Positions 43,659 through 53,445 are shown, counted from the stretch's first letter. The stretch: 64,000 nt of DNA from an uncultured Bacteroidota bacterium (GCA_913062555.1 CAJXVU010000010.1:32963-96962); one strand, 5' to 3'. Numbers and translations are program-made. The notes: a model not told the origin generated them from the sequence alone.

Positions 43659-44687
43659 ATGAAATATTTAAATAACCAATCAATCACTAAGTTATTTACC
43701 CTTCTTTTAATCGCGGTTTTCACATTTTCTTGTGTATCCAAAGAAAAAAAAGAAATAAATGAAACTACAGATGCCCCGGTGGAAGTCACTTCACAAGATT
43801 TCCAAATCTCTTTAGCCCAATGGTCACTCCACAAATCGTTTTTTGGACAAGGGGTTAAAGATTTTGAAACCTTTAGAAGATATCTCAAGGATTCTCCTGA
43901 TTCTCTTTTACAAGGGGTTCTTGACCCTATGGATTTTCCATCCATTGCTGCGAGTTATGGCATAAACTCTATAGAATTAGTTAATACATTTTATTATACA
44001 AAAGCTGAAGATCAAGAATTTTTAACTGAATTTAAGAAAAGATGTGAAACTGCTGGGGTTAGTGTTGGGCTCATAATGTGCGATGCATTAGGAAATCTTG
44101 GTGATGCTGATGCTGATGCAAGAATGGCTGCAGTAGAGAATCATTATAAATGGGTGGATGCCGCAAAATTTTTAGGTGCACATTCAATTCGCGTAAATGC
44201 TGCGGGTCAAGGTACTGAAGCAGAAGTTGCTACCAATGCCGCTGACGGACTCTCCAAATTAGGTGAATATGGTGCGTCAAAAGGTATTAATATTATCGTA
44301 GAAAATCATGGTGGTTACTCTTCAGACGGTGTCTGGCTTAGTGGAGTTATGGAAACTGTGGGCATGGACAATGTTGGTACGCTTCCAGATTTTGGAAATT
44401 TCTGTATTGAAAGAGAAACTAACCGTTGTAAACTTGCATACGATAGATATCAAGGCATGACCGAATTGATGCCATTTGCAAAAGGCGTTAGTGCTAAATC
44501 ACATCGGTTTGATGAAAACGGGAATGAGACAAAATCAGATTTTCTCCGGATCATGAAAATTGTTAAAGCCTCAGGCTTTAAAGGCTATGTAGGTATTGAA
44601 TATGAAGGTGATGAGCTTTCAGAAGACGAAGGTATTAAAGCGACTAAAGCATTATTAGAGAGCGTTTTTAAGACGCTTAATGAATAA
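43659..44687 (+). CDS. Sugar phosphate isomerase/epimerase-like TIM-barrel lipoprotein
   Basis: I use the ATG at 43659; an upstream TTG at 43641 gives an unnatural N-terminus. The 342-residue product has a lipobox (FTFSC, near Cys25) and an AP-endonuclease-2-type TIM barrel. Expected metal ligands are in IIVENHGG, LPDFGNFC, SAKSHRF and VGIEYEGD. Export is unusual for classic isomerases but common in Bacteroidota carbohydrate gene sets, where such proteins act on free sugars. Substrate unknown. Confidence 0.85.
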   Translation: MKYLNNQSITKLFTLLLIAVFTFSCVSKEKKEINETTDAPVEVTSQDFQISLAQWSLHKSFFGQGVKDFETFRRYLKDSPDSLLQGVLDPMDFPSIAASYGINSIELVNTFYYTKAEDQEFLTEFKKRCETAGVSVGLIMCDALGNLGDADADARMAAVENHYKWVDAAKFLGAHSIRVNAAGQGTEAEVATNAADGLSKLGEYGASKGINIIVENHGGYSSDGVWLSGVMETVGMDNVGTLPDFGNFCIERETNRCKLAYDRYQGMTELMPFAKGVSAKSHRFDENGNETKSDFLRIMKIVKASGFKGYVGIEYEGDELSEDEGIKATKALLESVFKTLNE

Positions 44688-44705
44688 TTAATTGCACTAG
44701 ATAAA

Positions 44706-44746
44706 ATAATGCTCATGACTATAAAAAGATTCATGAGCATTATTTA
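44706..44746. terminator. Bidirectional terminator
   Basis: AATAATGCTCATGA (from 44705) pairs with TCATGAGCATTATT (44731-44744) across a 12-nt loop, with T-rich tails on both sides. It sits between the convergent isomerase-like and murA genes. Confidence 0.75.
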
Positions 44747-44965
44747 TAATTAAGCTTATCAAACCAAATACATATCTTAATTTATGTAACCATTACCATT
44801 TACATAACTAAAAATAGTGAGCACGGGAATAGCTTCAATTGCCTAACACATCATTATGCATTCAATATCCCAAATATTTGCACTACTAGTGACTCTGTTT
44901 ACAGGATGGTTTGAAAAGGAAGAGGATAGTTAAAACTCTAAGAAATTAATTAAACCGACGCCAAT

Positions 44966-46273
44966 TTAAACTCGTGTTATATGAGCGCCAATAGCTCTTA
45001 AACGTTCATCTATGCGTTCGTAACCGCGATCAATTTGCTCTATATTATGAATGGTTGATGTTCCTTTCGCAGATAGTGCTGCTATCAATAAAGAAATACC
45101 CGCTCTAATATCGGGAGAGGTCATTGTAGTAGCCTTTAAATCCGATTTAAAATCATGACCAATTACATTTGCTCTATGTGGATCGCATAAAATAATTTTA
45201 GCTCCCATATCAATAAGTTTATCTACAAAAAACAAACGACTTTCAAACATTTTCTGGTGTATCAAAACACTCCCTCTTGCTTGAGTTGCCAGCACCAATA
45301 CAATACTTAATAAATCTGGAGTAAATCCTGGCCACGGCGCATCAGCGACGGTAAGAATTGAACCATCGATATAATTTTGAATTTCATAACCATCCTTATG
45401 CTCAGGAATAAAAAGATCATCCCCTCTACGTTCTATGGTAATACCTAATTTTCTAAACACATCTGGAATTTGCCCCAAATCATCCCAACTCACATTTTTT
45501 ATGGTCAGTTCACTTTTGGTCATTGCAGCTAAGCCAATCCAACTTCCAATTTCAATCATGTCTGGAAGCATGGTGTGTGTTGTTCCTCCAAGGCTATCAA
45601 CACCTTCAATAGTTAACAAATTTGAGCCAACACCGGTAATTTTCGCCCCCATTCTATTGAGCATTTTACACAATTGTTGTAAGTAGGGTTCGCAAGCAGC
45701 ATTGTAAATGGTTGTGGTGCCTTCAGCTAGAACTGCAGCCATAACAATATTTGCTGTACCAGTAACTGAAGCTTCATCCAAAAGCATATCAGTGCCTTTA
45801 AGCAGTGTTGCTTCTACGCCATAGAAATAATCTTCTCTGTTATAACGAAACTTCGCGCCTAATTTAATGAAACCTTCAAAATGTGTATCTAGACGACGCC
45901 TTCCAATTTTATCACCACCAGGTTTCGGAATATATCCTTTACCAAATCGTGCTAATAATGGTCCAACAATCATAATTGAACCTCTTAATCCTCTTCCGTC
46001 TTTTTTAAATTCGGTAGACTCCAAATAAGATAAATTCAAATCATCAGCCTGAAAACTATAAGAACCATGAGCTAATTTTTCAACTTTCACTCCCAATTTT
46101 CGCAATAGGACAATCAGTTTATTGATATCTATGATATCAGGAATATTGTGAATCGTTATTTTCTCGGAAGTTAAGAGAACAGCACATAAAATTTGCAGGG
46201 CTTCATTTTTTGCACCTTGTGGTTGGATTTCGCCTTTAAGTTTATGGCCTCCTTCTATTTTAAATGTTTTCAT
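44966..46273 (-). CDS. murA: UDP-N-acetylglucosamine 1-carboxyvinyltransferase with Asp at the active-site loop
   Basis: This is the first committed step of peptidoglycan synthesis (enolpyruvyl transfer from PEP to UDP-GlcNAc). The 435-residue product has the EPSP-synthase fold, Lys22-Asn23 (GAKNEALQ) and the loop PKPGGDKIGRRRLD. The residue equal to E. coli Cys115 is Asp121. Cys-to-Asp enzymes are active but not alkylated by fosfomycin, as known for Mycobacterium and Chlamydia, so intrinsic fosfomycin resistance is expected. It lies 20 bp after the DUF4290 gene. Confidence 0.97.
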   Translation of the reverse strand: MKTFKIEGGHKLKGEIQPQGAKNEALQILCAVLLTSEKITIHNIPDIIDINKLIVLLRKLGVKVEKLAHGSYSFQADDLNLSYLESTEFKKDGRGLRGSIMIVGPLLARFGKGYIPKPGGDKIGRRRLDTHFEGFIKLGAKFRYNREDYFYGVEATLLKGTDMLLDEASVTGTANIVMAAVLAEGTTTIYNAACEPYLQQLCKMLNRMGAKITGVGSNLLTIEGVDSLGGTTHTMLPDMIEIGSWIGLAAMTKSELTIKNVSWDDLGQIPDVFRKLGITIERRGDDLFIPEHKDGYEIQNYIDGSILTVADAPWPGFTPDLLSIVLVLATQARGSVLIHQKMFESRLFFVDKLIDMGAKIILCDPHRANVIGHDFKSDLKATTMTSPDIRAGISLLIAALSAKGTSTIHNIEQIDRGYERIDERLRAIGAHITRV

Positions 46274-46293
46274 GCACTAATAACAAGGTAGAT

Positions 46294-46962
46294 TTAGTAT
46301 CGTTTTCGGTTACGATTAGTGTTAGTATTACTATGTTTTTTATGTGGTCTTTTATTACTTGTATTTGAACTTGTACTTGTAAATTTACGTTTAGAACGCA
46401 TTAAACTGGCTGAATCACTTAAATCTTCTTCACTATCTTTTAAGTTTATTTTTCCATCAGATAATTCATATAAATGATTAAAAATAATAGAATCTTCAAC
46501 CGTATCTTTATTCCAGTTTAAAAAACACTTTTTCATATGATTTGCAATGGTATACAGCAAAGCTTCCTTCATATCCCCTTCATCCCAAGTATTAGCAACA
46601 TCAATCATTGTTTTGATGTTATTACCATAAAAACGGTACTTTGGATAGTTTTGAGGATAATCTAAAGGTTCAGGACGTGCTTCCAAAACTTCTTTAGAAG
46701 GTTTTTCATATGGAGAATCTGCATCCAATTTAAAATCGGACATAATAAAAAGTTGATCCCATAATTTATGTTGAAAATCGGGAACATCTCTCAAATGGGG
46801 CTGTAAATTACCCATAACTGCAATAATTGACTTTGCGTATTTATTACGTTCTTCTTTAGTTTCACGCGAGGATGCATAATTAATCATTTTCTGCATATGT
46901 CGGCCATACTCAGGAATAATTAAATGATCGCGTTCTGTATTGTAATCTAATTGATCTATCAA
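46294..46962 (-). CDS. DUF4290 domain protein
   Basis: The 222-residue product has an N-terminal DUF4290 domain (to about 175, with YNTERDHLIIPEYGRHMQKMI and RFYGNNIKTMIDVA). A disordered, Lys/Arg/Asn-rich tail ends in KRY. The family is conserved in Bacteroidota next to murA, as here. Function unknown; the basic tail suggests nucleic acid or membrane contact. Confidence 0.9.
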   Translation of the reverse strand: MIDQLDYNTERDHLIIPEYGRHMQKMINYASSRETKEERNKYAKSIIAVMGNLQPHLRDVPDFQHKLWDQLFIMSDFKLDADSPYEKPSKEVLEARPEPLDYPQNYPKYRFYGNNIKTMIDVANTWDEGDMKEALLYTIANHMKKCFLNWNKDTVEDSIIFNHLYELSDGKINLKDSEEDLSDSASLMRSKRKFTSTSSNTSNKRPHKKHSNTNTNRNRKRY

Positions 46963-47100
46963 AATTAATATATATGTGTAGAATTAATTGTTTTTTTTGA
47001 AGCTATTCAAGTTTGTGCAAAATACAAAAAAATAAACAATGATAAGGGTTTTTTAAATGTTTTTGACTTTTGAAAATCCCAAATTGAAGCGTCTTTATAT

Positions 47101-47394
47101 CTATAACGAAATAACGCCTTCAACATTGTCACTCACAAGAATATACTTTGCAATCACAGCATCAGGATCTTTCATCACAACATTAATAGACACACTGGTG
47201 TATTTTCCTGTTTTTGATTCGCTCTTTTTAATGACAGCTCCAGAATTATCAAAAAACGTTTCAATTTTTAAAAGTTTACTGGTCTCAGTATTTACAATAA
47301 ATTTAAACAAGTATTCTGAAGGCCACTCTGTTGTATCCAACAACTGTGCTTTTAATTTTTTATAAAATTCTTCCGATTTAGAAGTATCACTCAT
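47101..47394 (-). CDS. DUF493 family protein
   Basis: The 97-residue protein has a YbeD-like ACT-type fold: FYKKLKAQLLDTTEWPSEYLFKFIV at the N-terminus and KYTSVSINVVMKDPDAVIAKYILV. The family is small, cytoplasmic and of unknown role. First gene of the likely DUF493-DUF4290-murA unit. A minus-strand TATATTTG (complement of 47415-47422) is its -7 element. Confidence 0.85.
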   Translation of the reverse strand: MSDTSKSEEFYKKLKAQLLDTTEWPSEYLFKFIVNTETSKLLKIETFFDNSGAVIKKSESKTGKYTSVSINVVMKDPDAVIAKYILVSDNVEGVISL

Positions 47395-47486
47395 AATGGT
47401 TTTTTATAGAATTGCAAATATACAGATTTGTATATTTTTTATTTCCCTTTTTAATCACGAATTTTACAGCAAAAATCCACTTTGTT

Positions 47487-48047
47487 TTGAATACGAAAAG
47501 AATTGTAATAACTGGAGGCCCAGGCACTGGTAAAACTTCAGTAATTGATGCCTTAAAAGAAAATGATTTTTATTGTTATGATGAAATAATAAGAGCCATG
47601 ACTTTGGCTGCAACAAAAAACACAAATCCAGAGGTACATATTTCTAATCCGATTGATTTTGTGAGTGATCCGAAACAATTCAATACCGATTTAATTAATG
47701 GTAGAGTTGCTAATTTTAATGCGGCTGAGTTATTAGTTCGAGACTTTTGCTTTTTTGACCGTGGGATCCCAGATGTATTGGCATATATGGATTTCTTCAA
47801 TCAAACTTATGACACTTTCTTTACAGATGCGTGTAGCAATCATAAGTATGATATGGTATTTTTGTTACCCCCTTGGAAAGCCATTTACAAATCGGATAGT
47901 GAACGTTTTGAATCTTTTGAACAAGCCCAACAAATACACGAACATTTAGTAAAGACTTACCAAAAATTTGGTTATACTATTATTGAAGTTCCTTTTGACA
48001 GTATCAACGAACGTCGTAATTTTATTTTAAATAGCATCATTAAATAA
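47487..48047 (+). CDS. ATP-binding P-loop protein (AAA_28-like)
   Basis: I take TTG at 47487 as the start (MNTKRIVITGGPGTGKTS); an earlier TTG at 47412 adds an unrelated hydrophobic stretch and there is no ATG. The 186-residue product has a Walker A motif GGPGTGKTS (residues 9-17), FFDRGIPDVLAYM (a base-binding or Walker B-like element) and resembles NadR kinase- or AAA_28-type ATPases. Substrate unknown. Probably a nucleotide or small-molecule kinase. It is followed after 2 bp by the RecQ gene. Confidence 0.82.
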   Translation: MNTKRIVITGGPGTGKTSVIDALKENDFYCYDEIIRAMTLAATKNTNPEVHISNPIDFVSDPKQFNTDLINGRVANFNAAELLVRDFCFFDRGIPDVLAYMDFFNQTYDTFFTDACSNHKYDMVFLLPPWKAIYKSDSERFESFEQAQQIHEHLVKTYQKFGYTIIEVPFDSINERRNFILNSIIK

Positions 48048-48049
48048 CT

Positions 48050-49948
48050 GTGCAGCATCCAATACAAATATTAGAACGCTATTGGAACTTCACCAGCTTT
48101 AAACCCCTGCAAGAAGAAATTATTACAGCGGTTCTAAATGGGGAAGACACTTTTGCTCTACTCCCAACTGGAGGTGGAAAATCAATTTGTTTTCAAATTC
48201 CTGCTTTGGCAAAAGATGGAATATGTATTGTTGTGTCGCCTCTTATTGCCTTAATGAAAGATCAGGTGAACGCCTTAAAAAACAAAGGCATTAAAGCAAT
48301 GGCATTAACCAGTGAATTTTCATTCAACGATGTCAACATTATGCTTGACAATTGTATCTATGGGAATTACAAATTTCTGTACCTCTCTCCTGAGCGCTTA
48401 CAACAAGAGCTCGTTCAAGATCGGATTCGGCAAATGAATGTCAATCTCATAGCCGTAGATGAGGCACATTGTATCTCTCAATGGGGTAATGATTTTCGTC
48501 CAGCCTATAAAAATATTGCCTTATTGCGCCAAGTACAACCTAGTGTCAACATTATTGCTTTAACGGCTTCTGCGACTCCAGAAGTTGCAAAAGATATTGT
48601 TAAAGAGTTAGATTTTATAAATCCTAAGCTATTTAAACAATCTTTTAAAAGAGACAATTTAGCATATATGGTCTTTCAAGCTGAGGATAAGTTTTATAAA
48701 ATTGAACAGATTCTCAAAAAAAACCCACAGTCTTCAATTATATATGCCCGGAGTAGAAAGCACACTTATGATATTTATAAACATCTAGAAAACAAAGGAT
48801 TTACAAGCAGCTATTATCATGGTGGATTGTCAAATAATGAAAAAGAAAAACAACTTGACGATTGGTATAATAACCGAAAACAAGTCATGGTCGCTACCAA
48901 TGCTTTTGGAATGGGCATTGACAAAGCAGATGTGAGAACTGTTATTCATGTCAATCTCCCAGAAAGTATAGAAAGCTATTTTCAAGAGGCTGGACGTGCT
49001 GGTAGAAGTGGCAAAAAAGCCTATGCTGTTATTTTAAAAAATAAAGGGGATGAACAGCAGGTGAAAAATCAGTTTTTGAGTGTCTTACCAACGGTTGATT
49101 TTATCAAACAGGTGTATCGGAAATTATGTAATTATTTTCAAATCTCTTATGGTGAAGGTGAATTTTTGACCTTTGATTTTAATTTTAACGACTTTTGTAA
49201 AACCTATAGTTTCAATCCGTTAATTACATTTAACGCTTTAAAGACATTAGACCGAACAAGCATTATTAGCTTATCACAACAGTACCATAATAAATCGATG
49301 GTGATGATCACCGTAACTAATACTGTATTATTTAATTACCTGGAAAATCATCAAGAAACCAATACCATCGTAAAATGCATATTGAGAACTTATGGCGGTA
49401 TTTTTGATCAGGACACCAAAGTAAACACAAGTATAATTGCGAGTAAAGCATCTATCGATGAAGATACAATTATTACAACCTTAATTCACTTGGAAAAGGA
49501 CAATATCATCAGCTTAAATTTAACAAAAACGGATGCCGAAATTACTTTTCTGGAACCTCGGGAAGATGATAAAACCATCAATAGGATAGCGCGAATCATA
49601 ACAGAACAAAACAGCTTGAAAAACAAACAAGTTTCGTCGGTTTTAGATTATATAAATAATGATTCGCTTTGTAAAAGCAATCAACTCCTCTCCTATTTTG
49701 GAGAAACTGAGTTTGTAGATTGTGGTATTTGCTCGGTTTGTATTAACCGTCCTGTTAAGCTTTCAAATTCTGAAATAAAGCAAAGTATGTCGGCTATTAT
49801 TTCTCTTTTAGAGGAAAAAGCGCTATCATCAAGGGCACTTGTAGCTCAATTAAAAATTAAGGAAGAACACATTAGCTTAATATTAAAACAAATGTTAGAG
49901 AAAAACATACTGAAAATTACAACAACAAACACATACAAACTAAAATAA
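48050..49948 (+). CDS. recQ: RecQ-type ATP-dependent DNA helicase
   Basis: The start is GTG at 48050. This is a 3'-5' superfamily 2 helicase of 632 residues. Motif I LLPTGGGKSICFQ, DEAH box VDEAHCISQWG, motif VI QEAGRAGRSGK and the RecQ zinc-binding Cys set (LCKSNQLLSYFGE... VDCGICSVC) are visible. No HRDC domain is obvious, and the C-terminal region is shorter than in E. coli RecQ. Acts in recombination and replication-fork repair. Spaced 2 bp from the ATPase gene and 16 bp from fmt. Confidence 0.95.
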   Translation: MQHPIQILERYWNFTSFKPLQEEIITAVLNGEDTFALLPTGGGKSICFQIPALAKDGICIVVSPLIALMKDQVNALKNKGIKAMALTSEFSFNDVNIMLDNCIYGNYKFLYLSPERLQQELVQDRIRQMNVNLIAVDEAHCISQWGNDFRPAYKNIALLRQVQPSVNIIALTASATPEVAKDIVKELDFINPKLFKQSFKRDNLAYMVFQAEDKFYKIEQILKKNPQSSIIYARSRKHTYDIYKHLENKGFTSSYYHGGLSNNEKEKQLDDWYNNRKQVMVATNAFGMGIDKADVRTVIHVNLPESIESYFQEAGRAGRSGKKAYAVILKNKGDEQQVKNQFLSVLPTVDFIKQVYRKLCNYFQISYGEGEFLTFDFNFNDFCKTYSFNPLITFNALKTLDRTSIISLSQQYHNKSMVMITVTNTVLFNYLENHQETNTIVKCILRTYGGIFDQDTKVNTSIIASKASIDEDTIITTLIHLEKDNIISLNLTKTDAEITFLEPREDDKTINRIARIITEQNSLKNKQVSSVLDYINNDSLCKSNQLLSYFGETEFVDCGICSVCINRPVKLSNSEIKQSMSAIISLLEEKALSSRALVAQLKIKEEHISLILKQMLEKNILKITTTNTYKLK

Positions 49949-49964
49949 AACACAAACATAACAA

Positions 49965-50915
49965 GTGAAAAAAGAGTTAAGAATTGTATTTATGGGTACT
50001 CCAGATTTTGCAGTAACCATTTTAAAAACATTGGTTGAAAAGGACTATTCAATTGTTGGTGTTATAACAGCACCGGACAAACCGGCTGGTAGAGGACGAC
50101 AATTAAACGAATCTGCAGTAAAAAAATATGCAGTTTCTCAAAACCTTAATATATTACAACCAACAAATTTAAAAAGCGAAACTTTTATTGAAATGCTTAA
50201 GGCACTTAATGCCAATCTTCAAATTGTAGTCGCTTTTAGAATGCTTCCAAAAGTTGTGTGGCAGATGCCCGAATTAGGGACCTTTAACCTTCATGCATCC
50301 TTATTACCAAATTATCGCGGAGCTGCACCTATACATTGGGCCATAATTAATGGTGAAACTCAAACGGGTGTATCTACTTTTTTTATTGATGAAAAAATTG
50401 ATACTGGTGCAATGATTCTTCAGGATACCCAAGACATATTACCAGATGAAACTGTAGGTGACTTACATGACAAACTCATGCATCTTGGAAGTGGGCTTGT
50501 CATAAAAACGGTCGAACTTATTGCCAACGGCCAAGTAACCACTATACCACAACCCGCAGATGGAAATATAAAAACAGCACATAAACTAAATAAGGAAAAC
50601 TGTGCTATTGATTGGAATGAAAGCTTAGACGATATATATAATAAGGTAAGAGGATTAAATCCATTTCCTGTAGCTTGGTGTTTATTGGAGAACAATAATG
50701 AAAAGTTGAATGTCAAAGTTTATGCGGTTGCAAAAGAAAAAATGGAGCATAATCATCCTATTGGACATTTACTAACTACAAAACACGAAGTTAAAGTTGC
50801 AGTAAATAATGGCTTTATAATCCTACAAGAAATCAAGCTTCCGGGAAAACGTAAAATGGACATAAAATCACTTTTAAATGGATACATTTTTGAAACGAAT
50901 GCAAAAATGCTGTAA
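49965..50915 (+). CDS. fmt: Methionyl-tRNA formyltransferase
   Basis: The start is GTG at 49965. The 316-residue enzyme formylates initiator Met-tRNA. It has the substrate loop FMGTPDFAVTILK, the active-site stretch NLHASLLPNYRGAAPIHWAI (catalytic Asn and His) and the companion Asp in IDEKIDTGAM. The C-terminal anticodon-region domain ends with KRKMDIKSLLNGY. It is read through in one run with recQ. Confidence 0.97.
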   Translation: MKKELRIVFMGTPDFAVTILKTLVEKDYSIVGVITAPDKPAGRGRQLNESAVKKYAVSQNLNILQPTNLKSETFIEMLKALNANLQIVVAFRMLPKVVWQMPELGTFNLHASLLPNYRGAAPIHWAIINGETQTGVSTFFIDEKIDTGAMILQDTQDILPDETVGDLHDKLMHLGSGLVIKTVELIANGQVTTIPQPADGNIKTAHKLNKENCAIDWNESLDDIYNKVRGLNPFPVAWCLLENNNEKLNVKVYAVAKEKMEHNHPIGHLLTTKHEVKVAVNNGFIILQEIKLPGKRKMDIKSLLNGYIFETNAKML

Positions 50916-51018
50916 ACCCCTGTCATTGCTGATATTGCAATAAATCACTAAAATTCGCCTGTCTTTATTAACAATTGTTCAAAGTTATCAACAAAAAAGC
51001 CAATTTCCCTTGCTATTA

Positions 51019-51049
51019 CTTGCGTGATTGGATATTCCGTATAAATTTG
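51019..51049 (+). promoter_or_regulatory. HU gene promoter
   Basis: CTTG (51019-51022, 3 of 4 with -33 TTTG), 19-bp spacer, TAAATTTG (51042-51049, perfect TAnnTTTG). It predicts a leader of about 50 nt before the ATG at 51105. Confidence 0.65.
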
Positions 51050-51104
51050 TATAGGATTTAACAAGGATGTTAACCCTTATAATAACAATTTAAAAATTAA
51101 TTTT

Positions 51105-51377
51105 ATGAACAAAACAGATTTAATCAATGGAATGGCAGAGAATGCTGGTATTACTAAAGCAGCTGCTAAAAAGGCATTAGATGGTCTATTAGTTGACATT
51201 GAAGGAGCTTTACAAAAGGGAAACAGAGTTTCTTTAGTTGGATTTGGTTCTTGGTCAGTTTCTAGAAGAGCTGCGAGAGATGGAAGAAATCCTCAAACAG
51301 GTAAGACTATAAAAATTAAAGCAAAAAATGTAGTTAAATTTAAAGCAGGATCTGATTTAAGTGGTGCTGTAAACTAG
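51105..51377 (+). CDS. hup: HU-family DNA-binding protein
   Basis: The 90-residue nucleoid-associated protein has the standard HU fold: MNKTDLINGMAENAGITKAAAKKAL at the N-terminus and the DNA-binding beta-arm RRAARDGRNPQTGKTIKI with the intercalating Pro. Binds and bends DNA without strong sequence preference. Single gene with its own promoter and terminator. Confidence 0.97.
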   Translation: MNKTDLINGMAENAGITKAAAKKALDGLLVDIEGALQKGNRVSLVGFGSWSVSRRAARDGRNPQTGKTIKIKAKNVVKFKAGSDLSGAVN

Positions 51378-51401
51378 ATTTCATACTCACGAATAATTAT
51401 A

Positions 51402-51432
51402 AAAGGCTCGTTTTAAAACGAGCCTTTTTCTT
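51402..51432 (+). terminator. Terminator of the HU gene
   Basis: A 26-bp palindrome with 13-bp arms (AAAGGCTCGTTTT, 51402-51427) is followed by a T run, 24 bp after the stop. Confidence 0.85.
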
Positions 51433-51502
51433 TTCTACAAATAATAATTTTCTTGCATTTCTAATAAATAAGTCTTAGCTTTAAGAGAACAAATAATTGC
51501 TT

Positions 51503-52063
51503 ATGGTTAATATAAATCCACAAAAAGGGCATTTACTCATTGCAGAACCATCCATACTTGGTGATGTATCGTTCAATAGATCTGTTATTTTATTAGCGGA
51601 CCATAATGAAGAGGGTTCTATTGGTTTTATATTAAACAAACCGCTCAGTTACACCATTAAAGACTTAGTTCCTGAAATTGAAGCTTCTTTTAAAATTTAC
51701 AACGGCGGGCCGGTAGAACAGGATAACCTCTATTTCATTCATAAAATTCCAAGCTTAATACCAAACAGTATTGAAATCTCCGATGGCATTTATTGGGGTG
51801 GTGATTTTACTAAGGTTACCGACTTAATAAATACTGGTGAGTTAAAAACTAATGATATTCGTTTCTTTTTAGGTTATACGGGGTGGGAAACCAAACAACT
51901 TATAGACGAACTACTTTCAAATACATGGATTGTTGCCAAAAATATTTATTCGAATGCGATCATTGAAAAAAGCGATATCACCTTCTGGAAAGAAAAAATG
52001 TTAGAATTAGGTGGCGACTATAGCATTTGGTCTAATGCACCCGAAAACCCTTCCTATAATTAA
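51503..52063 (+). CDS. YqgE/AlgH family protein
   Basis: I use ATG 51503 (MVNINPQKGHLLIAEPSI); an upstream TTG at 51497 adds only two residues. The 186-residue product has the family motifs GHLLIAEP, GSIGFILNKPL, YNGGPV and FFLGYTGWETKQL. AlgH/YqgE proteins are widely conserved, roles ranging from transcriptional control to envelope function; unknown here. Its stop overlaps the end of the convergent aminotransferase gene by 4 bp. Confidence 0.93.
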   Translation: MVNINPQKGHLLIAEPSILGDVSFNRSVILLADHNEEGSIGFILNKPLSYTIKDLVPEIEASFKIYNGGPVEQDNLYFIHKIPSLIPNSIEISDGIYWGGDFTKVTDLINTGELKTNDIRFFLGYTGWETKQLIDELLSNTWIVAKNIYSNAIIEKSDITFWKEKMLELGGDYSIWSNAPENPSYN

Positions 52064-52905
52064 GACAACCTCACTTTTAAATTTAATTTTGCCAACAGAT
52101 TTTTCGAAACTTCTTTGGTAAATATTTTCTTTCTGTATTGCGTAATCGGCAATATTCCAAAAATCACGTTGGTTAAAAAGACCTCATCAGCTTTCTGAAG
52201 TTCGAAAGGAGATATTGACGCTTCTTCAAGTGAAAACTCAGGCATTAATTTAATAATGTCCATAATTTGTTTTCGCATCACACCCTTTAAACAACCATCT
52301 GAAAGTGGTGCTGTTTTAATAACAGTCCCTTTTACTACAAATACATTAGCATTTAATGCTTCCACTACACTTTTATTGGTGTTTAAAATCAAACAATTAT
52401 CCAGTTGATTTTCTTTAGCATAAATACTGCCAATAACATTGAGTACTTTGTTATTGGTTTTTAAAGTAGACAATAGTCCCGGTGCGATATAATGATCTTT
52501 ATAGAGGTCCACTCTATAATCTGAATCATTTAACGTATAAAAGTCGTTTTGTAAAACCTGAGATGTGATTACATAATTCACATCATTAGTGATGGGTGCG
52601 TACAAGCCTCCTTGTTTTCTGCTGACAAGTATTTTAACACGCACGGTTTGTTGGGTTTGCTGTTTAGCATCAATGAGTTTTAAAACCTCTGCTTCCAGAA
52701 ATTCCAAGGTAAAATACATTGGGATTTCCATACGTAAAATACGCATTGAGCCCATGAGTCTAAAATAATGATCTTCCCAAAACAGCACTTTTTGATGTGA
52801 TACTTTTAGGGTTTCAAAAAGGGCATCACCATAAGTGAAGCCGCGATTGTCAATAGATAAAGACGCCACGTCTTTCTCCATAATATTTCCGTTATAATTA
52901 ACCAT
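52060..52905 (-). CDS. Class IV PLP-dependent aminotransferase/aminodeoxychorismate lyase-like
   Basis: The 281-residue product has a fold-type IV PLP enzyme pattern: MVNYNGNIME, RGFTYGDALFETLKV, the PLP-lysine segment LLSTLKTNNK and the substrate/phosphate-binding region KSVVEALNANVFVV. Size fits either PabC (4-amino-4-deoxychorismate lyase) or D-amino-acid/branched-chain aminotransferase members; I cannot distinguish them. It reads in the same direction as the START-like gene 65 bp upstream. Confidence 0.88.
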   Translation of the reverse strand: MVNYNGNIMEKDVASLSIDNRGFTYGDALFETLKVSHQKVLFWEDHYFRLMGSMRILRMEIPMYFTLEFLEAEVLKLIDAKQQTQQTVRVKILVSRKQGGLYAPITNDVNYVITSQVLQNDFYTLNDSDYRVDLYKDHYIAPGLLSTLKTNNKVLNVIGSIYAKENQLDNCLILNTNKSVVEALNANVFVVKGTVIKTAPLSDGCLKGVMRKQIMDIIKLMPEFSLEEASISPFELQKADEVFLTNVIFGILPITQYRKKIFTKEVSKNLLAKLNLKVRLS

Positions 52906-52970
52906 AAAAAAAGTCCAAATCCCAATATGTATCGGGAAGAGGACAAATATAATTTAATTAAAGTAATTTT

Positions 52971-53360
52971 TTAAGCAGAACCTAAGACATGTTTTAAACT
53001 GGAAATTTGGTTTTCCCATAACATTTTAGTTTCATCAACTTCGTCTTCATCTTCGCCAAAATCGGTCACCATTAATGACACATCTTTTGTGATTTCGTCA
53101 ACTTGGATTCTAATTTCAAAGTAAGAAGCATCCTCATCGCCATTTAACCATTTAAACTTAACACGTTCACCTGTTTTTTTGCTTAATAATTTGGCTTGTT
53201 CTTCGCTATCATCCCAGATGAAAGTAAACAATTCACCACGAGAATTTACATTATCGGCGAACCATTCAGACAAGCCGGAAGGTGTTGATATATATTGATA
53301 TAGCAATTGCGGAGAAGCGTGTATGGGGAACTCTAGTTCAAATTTTATTTTATCATCCAT
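52971..53360 (-). CDS. START-like domain protein
   Basis: The 129-residue protein has a START/AHA1-type helix-grip pattern (FELEFPIHASPQLLYQYISTPSGLSEWFADNV, then ISSLKHVLGSA). Small, cytoplasmic, acidic middle (GEDEDEVDETK). Function unknown; widespread in Bacteroidota. Preceded by a likely promoter in the 130 bp before tRNA-Met. Confidence 0.85.
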   Translation of the reverse strand: MDDKIKFELEFPIHASPQLLYQYISTPSGLSEWFADNVNSRGELFTFIWDDSEEQAKLLSKKTGERVKFKWLNGDEDASYFEIRIQVDEITKDVSLMVTDFGEDEDEVDETKMLWENQISSLKHVLGSA

Positions 53361-53445
53361 AAATCATAAATAATTTAGATGGTCAATATATACAATAATT
53401 GCTTAGAATTAAAACTAAATTTAAAAATATTTTATGCAAGTTATG

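Noticed and set aside
44856..44933. A 25-codon frame with a hydrophobic centre between the isomerase-like gene and murA
   Set aside because: It starts with ATG and has some signal-like character, but no promoter, no conservation evidence and a chance length. Not reported as a gene.
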